NCBI GenBank assembly: GCA_013420905.1
Contig: JAAXNY010000010.1
Coordinates: 2,666,001-2,730,000 of the forward strand
Direction: 5' to 3'
Origin: Collybia mongolica
Lineage: Eukaryota > Basidiomycota > Agaricomycetes > Agaricales > Clitocybaceae
Length of the DNA: 64,000 bases
In this document: one piece after another, positions 1 through 10,457 of the stretch
Layout: each line of letters opens with the position of its first letter
Position numbering within the stretch: position 1 is the first letter of the stretch
Translations under genes and position numbers: made by a program
The notes under the pieces: model-generated
Database searches by the model: none
The model's input: only the letters and a program-made list of their open reading frames with translations
What the model was told of the DNA's origin: nothing

Positions 1-1
1 T

Positions 2-409
2 TTGGGGATTTCAGACCCCAAATTGGCCAAAATCTTCGACCTAAGATAGGGGATTTGAGAGAAAATTTTTGAAATCTTCGGCCCATTATTGGGGATTTCA
101 GAGCCTCGCGGCCAAAACTTTTTGGGTAATTGTTATGTAAATAAATGGTGAGGTTGACGTTTGCGATTCGTAACGTCTGCATCGAGAAGTTGGTTCGGAT
201 CACAAGTGGGAAGGAAGTTTGCAAAGAAGGTGAAAAAAAAAGGCTTTCTCTCAATCGCGTCGAGTCAGGATGGCACCCAGCACTAAAACAGCTGCCCGAT
301 TTTTTAACATCTATGTTTGTTTTCTATGTTTTCCGTATGTTTTATGTTTTAAACATAAACCCCAGCCTGGATAGGGGATTTGAGACCTAAAACATTGGGG
401 ATTTGAGAC
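2..409. repeat. GGGGATTT-motif repeat cluster
   Basis: Five copies of a motif close to TTGGGGATTTSAGASCC occur at about 2-18, 46-62, 87-104, 371-388 and 392-409, all in the same direction. The first three are about 42-44 bp apart and share a second block resembling AAATCTTCGRCC, so they form a short degenerate tandem array. The last two are about 21 bp apart. The array touches the left edge of the window, so its full extent is unknown. No coding potential was recognised. Confidence 0.6.
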
Positions 410-518
410 CGATTTTCGGGAAATTTCGGGCCGAAGGTATATGGGAGCGTCCGGGGGCCTCTTAAGTACCTTCTGAGTCGGTGGTTGCCGGGGTGAAACA
501 AAAATACAGCAAAAAGGT

Positions 519-618
519 TGGACGTTCAGGGGATTGAACCCTGGACCTTATACACACGATTACCGCACGCAAGTGAGGCTTTTGCAAAGCATACGCGCTA
601 CCACTGCGCTAAACGCCC
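519..618 (-). tRNA. tRNA-Ala(UGC) with intron, copy 1
   Basis: On the minus strand this folds as a complete tRNA. The acceptor stem is GGGCGTT/AACGTCC, the D stem GCGC/GCGC, and the anticodon stem TATGC/GTATA with loop anticodon TGC. The T arm is CAGGG-TTCAATC-CCCTG and the discriminator is A. The acceptor contains the G3:U70 wobble pair, the identity element of alanine tRNA. An intron of about 27 nt sits in the usual place one base 3' of the anticodon. A T-run (511-515 on the other strand) just beyond the 3' end would serve as Pol III terminator. Copy 1 differs from the other two copies by a few bases in the intron. Confidence 0.93.
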
Positions 619-763
619 ATGAAGAGTGCGTCCGTGGCTGTCGTCCACAACCGCCAGATCCAGGGTAAAGGGAAATTGCTGAACTGAATTGTCAAATTGG
701 GAAGAAACTTCCAGTGGATGAGGTCTCCTTAATCAGAAACAGCAAAAACGGTTCTTCAATCAT

Positions 764-864
764 GGGCGTTTAGCGCAGTGGTAGCGCGTATGCTTTGCAA
801 AAAGCCACACTTGCGTGCGGTAATCGTGTGTATAAGGTCCAGGGTTCAATCCCCTGAACGTCCA
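764..864 (+). tRNA. tRNA-Ala(UGC) with intron, copy 2
   Basis: This has the same cloverleaf as copy 1 on the opposite strand: anticodon TGC, G3:U70, an internal B box resembling GGTTCAATCC, and an intron of about 28 nt after position 37. A T-run at about 868-871 is the likely Pol III terminator. It lies head to head with copy 1, with 145 bp between the two 5' ends. By eye it is identical to the copy at 36102-36202. Confidence 0.93.
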
Positions 865-993
865 ACCCTTTTGTTCTAAATCGCGAGATTGGGGAAGTTT
901 CCATCCGTGTAAATAATCGTTTTTTTTTTGGCCTTTTCGCCAAACTACTGCAACTTTCAAACGTGTACGACGATTCTCAAGGGGGTCGATAAC

Positions 994-2989
994 ATGAGTC
1001 TCTCTTCATTGTTGATATCAGGCGGGAAATCGATCGACACTGAACTTGATACCTTATTCAAAACGACAGTAAGTCGTGAATGTTTTGGTTTTTCGGGCCT
1101 TGGTCAATCATAGCTTCTAGTCTGCTCCGGCTTTCCGCCAGGCAGCCACTGTAATACCTACGCCGGGATCTTCAAAGGACGTTGGAAAGAAACGCAAGTT
1201 CGGCCCAGACAACGCATTGACGGAGACACCTCTGAAACGTTCCAAACCCAGCCCCACGAAAGGCGAGAAAAAGAAAGATGTAGAAATTTCGACAAAGCTC
1301 AAGCCGACGCAGACAACGAAGGAGAAGAAAGTTAATAAAAAGGTGGTGAAGGGTAAGGGAAAAAATAAAGAGGACGATGTTGTTGAAGAGGACGAAAACT
1401 CCGATCTTGAAAACGCGTACCTACACACCCACAAGGACGCACCCAGATCCGATGACGAGGAAAAAGTGGGTGATGAAGAGCCACCGGTTCACGAGTCTCT
1501 TCAGAAGGGGAAGAAGGGTAGTCGGTCAGGTCCAAAGGTCAAGTTCGTGCCTACAGACGAAACACCAGAACGGAGAGATCAACGAACGATATTTATCGGT
1601 AACCTCTCTGTCGAACTTGCTCAGAAGAGGGTATGTGTTATGCCTCCTCTCGTTTAGAAAGTATACAATTAATGCAGTACTCTAGCCTCTACTCAAACAG
1701 CTCCAGCGTCACATACTCGCCCAACTCCCCTCCGCCAAAATAGAATCCACACGGTTCCGATCTATCCCTTTCCAAGCCCCAACATCGAAACTTCCAGCAT
1801 CTGATGACGAGGAGAATACTTCCTCCAAACCCAAAACGCCTACATCCGCCAAGCAAGGGAGGGCTCACGACCGGGAGCGCGCATCGACATGGCGAGAAAG
1901 AAAGGAAGCCGAGGAAGACGAGGAAGTCGTCAAAAACGACGAAAAGAAGTTTTTGAACCCGGGCCAGAAGAAGAAGATCGCGTTTATCAACCAGGAATTT
2001 CACTCCACCGCGGACACTACCAATGCATACATCGTCTTCGCCCATCCCCTGCCGGCCGAAAACCGTCCTTCCAATCTACCCCCACCACCCCCGACAATGG
2101 ACCCCTATGAAGCCGCCCAGATGGCAGTGGAGAAATGTGATGGTACCCTCTTCATGGAGCGGATGATCCGTGTCGATCTCGTGGACAAGAAAGGACTCAG
2201 CCGCGATGCAAAGGTCACCCCTCACCAGGTTGCAACCGACACGGACCCGAAGCTATCCGTCTTTGTGGGAAATTTGGATTTTGCGAGCAAGGAGGAAGAC
2301 CTGCGTGTATTTTTCGAGGGTGTTGTTAGTACTGAGCGTGGACCGCCTGAAGTGGACAGCGACGAAAGCGGTGACGCTGCGAAAAAGCCAAATACATGGG
2401 TTACTCGCGTGCGGATCGTGCGTGATAAGGATACCCAGCTGGGAAAAGGGTTCGCATACATCCAGTTCGCCGTGAGTCCCGATTTTTCTGGGCTCCAACC
2501 TCCGTAATTAATAACCTTACGATATAGGATCGTGAATGCGTTGATGAAGTACTTGCTTTAGATGCAGTCAAACTCAAATTTGCAAAACGCAAACTCCGTG
2601 TTCAACGATGCAAAACGATTCCTGGCTCGTCTACGTCAACGCGCCAGGTCACGACCGATGTCAAATCCAATAAGTCTACCATCAAGTCTGCTCCAGTACC
2701 CATTGTCGTTCCCAAAGGTGACCCCAAGCTTGGTGAAAAACTGGCCCATATGGCGAAGGATGCTCGCAAGCAGTACAAATCGACGGACGCTGATCGTGTG
2801 GCAAGACGCCTGGCGAAGAAAAAGGCGCGAATTGCTATGGGGAATCACGGCATCAAATCCCTAGGCAAAGATCGCGAGCGAGTCAGGAAGGCCACAAGCA
2901 CGGGCAAGGCGGCTGCGCCAAAGAAGGGGGGAAGTAAAGGGAGGGTCAGGAGCGACAAGAGCCTGGCAAAACGCAATGCGAAAAAATAA
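994..2989 (+). CDS. NOP12: Nucleolar RNA-binding protein NOP12 (two RRMs)
   Basis: Four exons: 994-1068, 1121-1630, 1686-2471 and 2528-2989. All junctions are GT-AG and phase 0, giving a product of about 610 residues. A lysine-rich acidic N-terminal third precedes RRM1, which starts near residue 178 (RTIFIGNL). RRM2 lies at about 382-478, with RNP2 LSVFVGNL and RNP1 KGFAYIQF; the RNP1 codons run into the last exon. The tail is lysine/arginine-rich, as expected for nucleolar targeting. The segment after RRM1 (PLLKQLQRH, then KIES.RFRS) is diagnostic of the NOP12 family, which acts in 25S/5.8S pre-rRNA maturation. The ATG at 994 was chosen because it opens the family's short first exon (MSLSSLL). 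The gene converges on the next one with about 157 bp between stop codons. Confidence 0.9.
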
Positions 2990-3146
2990 TGTTCCTCATA
3001 GTCAGTACTTCCAGCTACTTGTAAGGAGCCTAGTGAGTAGCAATGCCAGATTTTCGATTTCGAATGGACTGCCCTCAACGAAAATTTCCTTGTACATTGT
3101 GAAGGCTACTGATACATTTCATATATTTTACAGACCTTATTTTGCT

Positions 3147-4507
3147 TCAGATCCAATTGCCTTCCAGAGGTGCGGCAGGGAAGGCTTTGGTGTCCATGTC
3201 TAATTCTCGGAGTATCGTTTTGATGGCTTCATCACTCTCCTTTTCTTCCAGCTCATGGAGAGCTGCAAGTTTCTCATTCAGCGAAATGAAAAGAAGGGGA
3301 ACAGGGCGACCCACCAGTGCCTCGGCCCTCTCCTAAGCTTGCTTCCAAACCCTCATCGCCACCTTTCGACGCTATGAGTAGAAGTTGCGCCCCGACGTAA
3401 TCCAACAACTCGGGTATTTCGCAACTCGCGAATCGAAGGCCATACGACTCGCGCCCTTTGGATCCTTTCCCGAACGCCTCATTCATGATGTAGTCGGGGT
3501 AGTCTGCACCCTTTGCGTGAGATTGCTGGGGGTTCATGGCGGGTGCGAGGGGATTCTTGATTTGCATAACAAACGAAGACGCAGAGGCGATTCCGAGGGC
3601 TGCTTGTACATCACTCAATTCTGTTGGGTGAGAGAGATGGTATCCGAGGTGCGTCGCACGCTGGGAGGGCACACGCGGCTCATTGTTAACTATGGCGTAG
3701 GCTCCTCGAGCGGCGAGGCGTGCTGGTTCCTCGTGTCTTGTACCTTGAGATGCGAAAGTTAGATGATACGATCAAGACCGCTTGAGTGGCAGAATGTTCT
3801 TACCCCTGGTCTTTGTTTCATACGTTCTTTCACCTAGCCCTTTCTCTAGTGAATGAAGGTCGTCGCCAACGGCTGTCACCGTTGCCCAAAACGTCTCTTT
3901 ACGCCCCTTGCCGCTCCCGCCTTGCTCTGGGTCCGGCAAGTGTTTTTTCCCGATGGTGATCAGACGGTAACGTTTTTTGGGATCGTTCAGGGCTTCAGAT
4001 GCGGGCACTGCGTCTGCACCGGCTGACAATACGGTCATCTCAGCGTCCTCGTCGTTACCATCGCCGGATTTGTTCGTCGTTTCTTCATTGTGAACACTGA
4101 AATCTGGTGGGCGTGGCACGAGAAGCATGTGAAAGTTTTTGACGTCGTCGAGAGAATGCGCTTCTGACATTTGGACGCGTGGACGGTAGAAGAAATAGAT
4201 GTGGCCACGCTCGATTGTTCCTACTAAAGGTTAGTTATAGATTGAAAAGATTATTTTCTGTGCCGGTACCCGTTTGTGGCCTATAATCTTTCTTCGCAGA
4301 TTTCTCATTCTCTCCGCCGGTCACTTCCTCAGTTTTTGTTTTCTTAGATGGTGGCTCATCTGCAACGGACTCCTTGACCGAGTCCGCGGTTTGTTCAACC
4401 TCCCGTTTCTCCCCAATCCCAGCCGCTGCCTCTTCCTTGTTAACGTTCCGAGAATGACCACTCTTCCCCACTTCTTGAAGAGCGGCTTGTCTACGGGTAG
4501 TGGGCAT
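3147..4507 (-). CDS. Conserved fungal protein, function unknown
   Basis: Four exons on the minus strand: 4270-4507, 3804-4220, 3315-3743 and 3147-3262, all with GT-AG introns of 49-60 nt. The product is 399 residues. The first 80 residues are charged and lysine/glutamate-rich (PPSKKTKT resembles a nuclear localisation signal). The next block starts GTIERGHIYFFYRPRV. The third exon has TRHEEPARLAARGAY, ATHLGYHLSHP and LDYVGAQLLLIAS, and the last has an acidic helix. I recognise these blocks from a widespread fungal family often deposited as 'BTB domain transcription factor', but I see no BTB fold and no catalytic motif, so no function is assigned. The last exon was placed because its 38 codons fit the phase exactly and give a plausible helical end. 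Confidence 0.8.
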
Positions 4508-5199
4508 ATTTGTCGAGTTGTGAATAATAGAATTGAGGTTTCGCCTCTATATGACGACATGAAAAGGTGACGTCATTGACCAACATCAGCAGTAGTCATG
4601 GGACGATCAGTTAGTCCTCATCGACGTCACAACTTGGTCGCACAGCAGGTAATAACGTTGCATTTCTAAAGGAAACTCAATACTTTTCTCACCGTCAACT
4701 AGACATTTCAAATCAGAAATAGGTAATTTCTCAGAAAGCCTAATATATAGTAGCCAATAGGTTTGATTTTCAGCTGTCCGAAAACTCTTTGTTCCCCTTG
4801 ATCTGAAGTCTACTGTGCATTGCCTGGAAGGATTTTTGTTCGGTCATTAGAGCTGTTTTGCAACTCGAAATTTTTGGAGAAAAGTTAAGCGAGTTTTACA
4901 AAATGATGGACTCCACAGTTACTCCATTACTGATGCCGATCATGGCAACGTGGCTTTTGTATACCAGAGGCATGCTCTGCTGCATCTACTGCCAGTTAAT
5001 GGACATCCAAATCTACCAAACTCTTTCCCATTCCACTATGCTCAAAGTATGCACCTTTCTAGGTCCCATCCTTGACTATGGTACCTGCTTTGTTCACATC
5101 ATTCATCCCATTTTGGAGACTCCCCCTGACCCCTACCTTGCTGCAGACTATGCTTGTCACAATTGAAGTTGCTATGTAACATTGCAAACAATGAGATGA
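4508..5199. other. Intergenic, no gene seen
   Basis: This holds the promoter side of the minus-strand gene ending at 4507. Base composition becomes AT-rich from about 4650. The longest open frame (near 4858-5166) has no recognisable features. Confidence 0.5.
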
Positions 5200-5204
5200 C
5201 TTAG

Positions 5205-6054
5205 TGTAAGGGGTAGCATTGCCACAAGCATTACTGAAGGGAGAGTGATATGCATGGCGAGATCAACCATGTAGGGAAGGGGGCACTAGGGGTGCAGGCA
5301 GCTTAGTCACACAAGAGATACCCTGTCCTAAGTGATTGCAAAGGTGCTGACCAACAAGGGGCAACACTATCTATATGGGTACATTGTGGATAAACTATAG
5401 ATATATCACAGAAGCCAATATGAGTCCACTAGGGCTCTGCAATGATCTGGGGGTAAGCTGTCAGTAAGGAGGTATGGTACTAACTGTAAGGGGCAGTATT
5501 GCCACAAATACTATCTGAGGGAGGGTGATGTGCATGGCAAGATCAACTGTGTAGGGAAGGGGGCTCTCAGGATGCAGGTGGCTTAATCACACAAGGATGA
5601 CCTGGACCTAAGGTATTGCAAAGGTGCAGACCCTGAAGGGCAAGCACCAATTATATATGGTACATCAATGGGTAAACTAGGGAGATATATTGGAATATGA
5701 TATAGGCCTGCTTAGGTGTGCAATGGTGTGCTGGTAAGGAGCCTGTAAGGAGTAAAGGTACTGTCTATGAAAGGGATAAAGGGCAGGGTCACAAGGTTAG
5801 TAGGATTACATTGAAGTCAGGTGTATGGCAGCATATGGAAACATACAATGGTGCAATGGTAGTCCAAGTGACTAGATGGGGGCAAACTAGTGCTCCCCTT
5901 ACACTAACTGTGAAAGGGGGAAGGGAATGTGTCACAAGGTATGTAGGTTGTGCTGAGGTAGTCTTGAGGCACTGGTAGCATATGGAGTCAGATATATGAT
6001 GAGCAAAGAATGTCCAAGCAACTAAATTGGGAACAAACTAGAGTTCCCCTTACA
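5205..6054. mobile_element. Solo LTR interrupted by a second solo LTR
   Basis: The element starts TGTAAGGGG and ends CCCCTTACA (TG...CA termini) and is flanked by the 5 bp direct repeat CTTAG at 5200-5204 and 6055-6059. It is 850 bp long but contains another complete LTR at 5485-5903. Removing that copy and one TSD leaves about 426 bp, close to the 419 bp of the inner copy. No internal retrotransposon coding region remains, so this is the product of LTR-LTR recombination. The termini match those of the Gypsy LTRs at 49765 and 55442, suggesting a related Ty3/Gypsy family. Confidence 0.88.
5485..5903. repeat. Inner solo LTR nested in the 5205-6054 LTR
   Basis: 419 bp, TGTAAGGGG to CCCCTTACA, flanked by the direct repeat CTAAC at 5480-5484 and 5904-5908. 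Its left half is clearly alignable with 5205-5480 (shared blocks such as GGGAGRGTGATRTGCATGGC and GTGTAGGGAAGGGGGC). Its right half aligns with 5909-6054. It is therefore a second member of the same family inserted into the first. Confidence 0.88.
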
Positions 6055-6059
6055 CTTAG

Positions 6060-9000
6060 TAAATGAACTAACAGGATCACCTACTATGTGGTTTAACAAA
6101 TTGAGATAAATCCCTGTGAGTCATGGGGTGAGACTCCACAAAGAAACTCCATAGAGGAAACTTAGCTGAGTTTCACTGGAACTTTTCTTGAGTTGTGAAA
6201 CTGCACTATTTGGTCTTTCTGAGGCATTGGCAAAGCTAGTACAAGCTTGTTGGGTTTGCTAAAAAATGGACCATGGGATGTCTCACCTTGAGGATGCCAT
6301 CAGATATAGCCAAGCATCTATCAGTGCTTGCCCAAGTAGTATCCATTTTTGTAGTCTTCACCATACTTGAGGTAGAGGGCCATTACTGGCAGATATGAGT
6401 CCTTATGTTTGTTTTTGATTAACTTTTCTTTATATTTCTAAAACCAGGCTGTAGCAATAGAACTAGCTATCCAGAATTTCTTCATTTTTTATATTACACA
6501 CATTTGAGCTTGTCAAAGGCCTGTTGCACTTCACTCATATCCATGGTGTATAATATAAGCAACCATAAATGAATTGCCAATAGAAGTTGATGTTTATAGA
6601 TTCTTTACAAATATCAAATAAAATAAAATAAAAGGTAACAATACATATCTAGGCATTTCCCTTAAAAACAAGTCAGCTGGTAAAGTAGGAGGGACTCAGA
6701 TTCTCAGAGATGGACTGTGTGAAAATTAACAAACTTGAAAATGTAGATGTCTGCAGACTGAGCTCAGACCCTGTTGGCCAGGGAGCCCTGCTCAATTGGC
6801 AGTCTGCATTTGAGCCAAGTCAAAGCTGAGTCCATAAATCCACACTTTTACTTGGATGCTCAGACTCAGCTTGGATGGACTCCACATGGAGTCCAAATTG
6901 CTTATTCAATCATAGTTACCATTGCTTATTTTATACACAAAAATGCAATATTTTGGAGAGTCAAATACAAGACCTCAAGGTTACATGACATTTGCATGCA
7001 GATTAACCATTTGGTGATATAAGCTTGTTAATCCAAGCTGCTTGTTATTATAATGACCCCCACTGCCCACTCTTGGCCATTACTGGCAATGGCTGAGTAT
7101 TGTTGACGGGTGCCACATCACCCATCAGCCTTAATGTCAACCACCACCACTACATCCCCAGCTACCCCTCCCATCACCACCCTGCCTTATGATTGTGTAC
7201 AATACTGCCAAATACAATACCAGATCCCACTGCCATGGATACCACCACCCTCTCTCATACCCAACCCCCTCAGTAATAACAACAACTGCCAAATCACAGC
7301 AATAATAACTGCAGCAAGAACCATAGAGGAACCTGCCACATCACCAATAACTGCCTGCCAACATCTGCTAGTGAGCAGCTAGCATGGTGGACATGGTTGG
7401 TTCAGGGGGTGGTGCACCACCTCCCAGAGAGCAGCCTTAGCCACCCCTGACTTAGCCCTAGTACAACCTTGGAGAAGGCACACACACCCCCTGTTAGAGA
7501 CCCAAGGAAAGGACTGGTACTGTACCTGGCTATAGACTGTGGGCCTTTGGGACCTTGAAGGCAAAAGCCTGTGCAGTCTGAGCTGAGTCCAAGCTGAGTC
7601 TATGCAGACTCCATGGAGACTCAATAGGCTCAGCTTAGACTCAGCTCAGATATTTGAAGTCTACACAGAGTCTACCAGAATACATGGCTTAGTATAAAGT
7701 ACAAGCTTCTCTAGCTATAGAGAGAAGAAAAATACCAGAGAAACAAAAACAGCTTCTGAGATTTTGTTACATGTGTTTTTTTTTTTTATCACATGACCTA
7801 CATAGTTATATAAGCTTTCTGAATACAAGTAAATATAACCTGCCCATGCACAATGGCCTATAGTAGTCATGTCTATGAATCCCCTCTCAGCTGGCATGTT
7901 GCTTACATAACAGTCAACTGCAACTGTATTATGTATGGCAGTATATCAAAACTTGAACCCAAAAAAAAACAAAAAACAATTCAAGTAATAATTCCTGTCA
8001 TGTCTATTTATGAACACATCTATATAAGGAAGTAATATCCAAACCTATAATAGAAATATGTTCCTACAGTATTAAAATGTATATCAACCATTTAACATTT
8101 AACATTTTATTTCTAGTCTTGCATCCTGGGTTAATCAAGAACACACCAGATATGCTAAAAATAGAAATATCATTATCAAAGACAAGCTTCAAACCAATGT
8201 ACATATGCCTGTTAAACATCTTTTTGTTGTATTATCACATACTATATTTAATCATACTCATATAGCTAGCCATTGTCAAGATATTGAGCATTATAGATTT
8301 CAGGAGCATCCACATTGACTTGTTTGGCTATGCTTTTGGCCAAGTAATATATGAATGTGATACTATTTCTAAAATGGATATGACAAGAGATTTAGAAAGG
8401 TACAAACAATATAAATATACATTATGTGGTACCCTCTCCATATGTCTAGAAATAGTAGCAATTTCAATTGTATCCATTAGCCTTGTATTTGCTGAGATAT
8501 GCATCATCTATATTGTGGGAAATTTCTTTAGTAGTATTGTTTGTTTGGCCATATGTGGTGAATTGATATACAGACAGTATTCATTTGTAAAAATTTAGCA
8601 AGAAAATTGTTGTTGATAATGTCTAGAATAATATAAACAAATATAAACACATCCAAACATATACATGTTACTACTTGACTATATCTAATACTAGCAATTT
8701 GAAATACATGCATAGGCCTTGTTGTTGTTGAGATATGTAGTGACTTACATTGGGGAACTTTAATATTATTGTTTGTTTGGCTAGCTATGTGGCAAAGTCA
8801 TAACTCACACTGCAAAAACCAAGAACCCTGACTGTTAAAAACCACTCAAGGAGAATGGAGCCTCCATTTCAGCTGCCCCAGTCTCAGCTTAAGATAATTA
8901 CATCAACTCTCAGTTCTAAGCTACATATCACTCCTTCATCCCTTCATGCTTCACTATCATCATTTAATGTTATTCAGAATTACACATTAGTCTACAGTAG

Positions 9001-9700
9001 TTTTATGCAGTACACAATATAATGTTGACCTGTCCACATTTTAGTATGATATATCCAGCAAACCTGAAACTACTTGTAGGCTGCTTATAGGTGTACTTGG
9101 ATGTGGCTCATGGAGTTGAGTACAAGGCAAGTGTGATACAGCATTAAGTGATATAGCCAATGCTGTGCATGGCCAGTCCAAGTTCTATCACAGACATTTC
9201 AACTATAAAGCATGAAAGCCTGACTCAGTCATGTGTTATCAACAGGCTATTGAAAGCAATCACTCCTGCAAGTAGCCAAGTACCAACAAGCCACTACAAA
9301 CAGCCACATGATGAGCAAGTAAACACTGTTTCATTGTTTTGAAACCAAATCATACAGAAAAATATAAATTTTCCACTAAAAACTAATATGGAATAGCTAT
9401 ATAAATCAGATAGCAGAGTATCAAGTTGAAACATATAGATAAGAATGCTCGGAAACATATCAATCAAAAGGTCACATGAATGGTTACTGATTTTTGCAAA
9501 GAATCAAAATTTTTGGCCCACTGCAAAAAGGAATGACCTCAATCTATAAATAGAACTCGGAAATCTAAGCAGCTTGTGCATGAAGAATTACAGTTGGAGT
9601 GTAATCCACATGAACCTTACCTGTTTGATGGCCTGTACAGAATTTATCCACAGGCAGATGGTAATTTTTGTTTTGGCAGCATATAAAAGGTGTTATTGTT
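6060..9700. other. AT-rich gene-poor stretch with degenerate repeats
   Basis: No gene with recognisable features was found in 3.6 kb on either strand. The sequence is AT-rich, with many short homopolymers. The only structures seen are a motif-rich inverted arrangement at about 6735-7680 and a diverged direct repeat at about 8473-8570 versus 8714-8805. An open frame of 104 codons at 8284-8598 is AT-driven and was not accepted. The stretch is most simply a graveyard of old transposons. Confidence 0.5.
6735..7680. repeat. Candidate non-autonomous element with inverted GACTCAGCT arrays
   Basis: Both ends carry clusters of a short motif close to GACTCAGCT or its complement (AGCTGAGTC). At the left these lie at 6750-6900 and at the right at 7570-7650, in opposite overall orientation. 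The middle is a CCA/CCT-rich segment without coding sense. No exact terminal repeat or target duplication could be fixed, so the boundaries are approximate. Confidence 0.3.
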
Positions 9701-10457
9701 GACTGTCAGTTGAGAGAGGGAATGAAAAGAAACATATAGAAGCTTCAGGTCACGAGCGGCCTTTCTCAACGGGACTCAGAAAGGAAGAGGTCACCGAAGG
9801 GCGTCATTTGATCAGGGTCGGCAAATGCCGTACAATGATGAACAAAAAATTGACACTCTACGATTGCTCTCAGGCGACGCTCTTGCTGGCCTGTATGAAT
9901 ATTCGAAAATATAGAGGGAAACGTAAACGAATCCTGTGAATACGGGGACCCATGTAGTGAGTTTATAATCTACCGCTGCATTTCAACTATATAGATTGTG
10001 TGTACTGTGTGTAGGCTGTGTACGATCCCTGCCGAAGCTTGTCACTGATGATCGCTACACAATTCAACACACTGGCCTCTCAAAATCCGTATTGCACCAC
10101 TCTGTACCAACCAAGGACAACCGGCAGGGCTATTTAGAATATTGCACCATGCTTTGATGCTTAATTCTGACGGCACATTCTCAAGTTCATGCTGAAGTTG
10201 CATGTTTACTTCCCACTCCACGCAAGCGTCCAATGTGGACCATATGCCAGGTGATTCATTGTATTCAGAGAAGTTGTGTTACACAAGTAGACAGCTGACC
10301 TTCAGACTTGATTGCTAGTGCCAGCACTACCTCACGTGTCACGACTGGTAAACAATACCCTTCTCATCGATGAGGGTTCTACCATTTATCAACTGGCTTT
10401 TACGAAGCAGGTACGAAGCCTCAGAACACAGCCTTGTGAACTCGAATCGAAGCAAAA
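9701..10457. other. Upstream region of the GH92 gene, no gene seen
   Basis: Nothing recognisable was found on either strand. Composition returns to the level of the gene-rich region from about 9750. A 63-codon frame on the minus strand at 10042-10233 has no family resemblance I can name. Confidence 0.4.

Noticed and set aside
5205..5760. A ~280 bp tandem repeat
   Set aside because: Explained fully by the start of the inner LTR repeating the start of the outer LTR; independent TSDs show nesting rather than tandem duplication.
8284..8598. 104-codon frame in AT-rich DNA
   Set aside because: Composition-driven, rich in Ile/Ser/Tyr, overlaps a diverged repeat, and shows no family resemblance or splice context.
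10042..10233. 63-codon minus-strand frame upstream of GH92
   Set aside because: No recognisable motif, no plausible further exons, and it lies in a promoter region.
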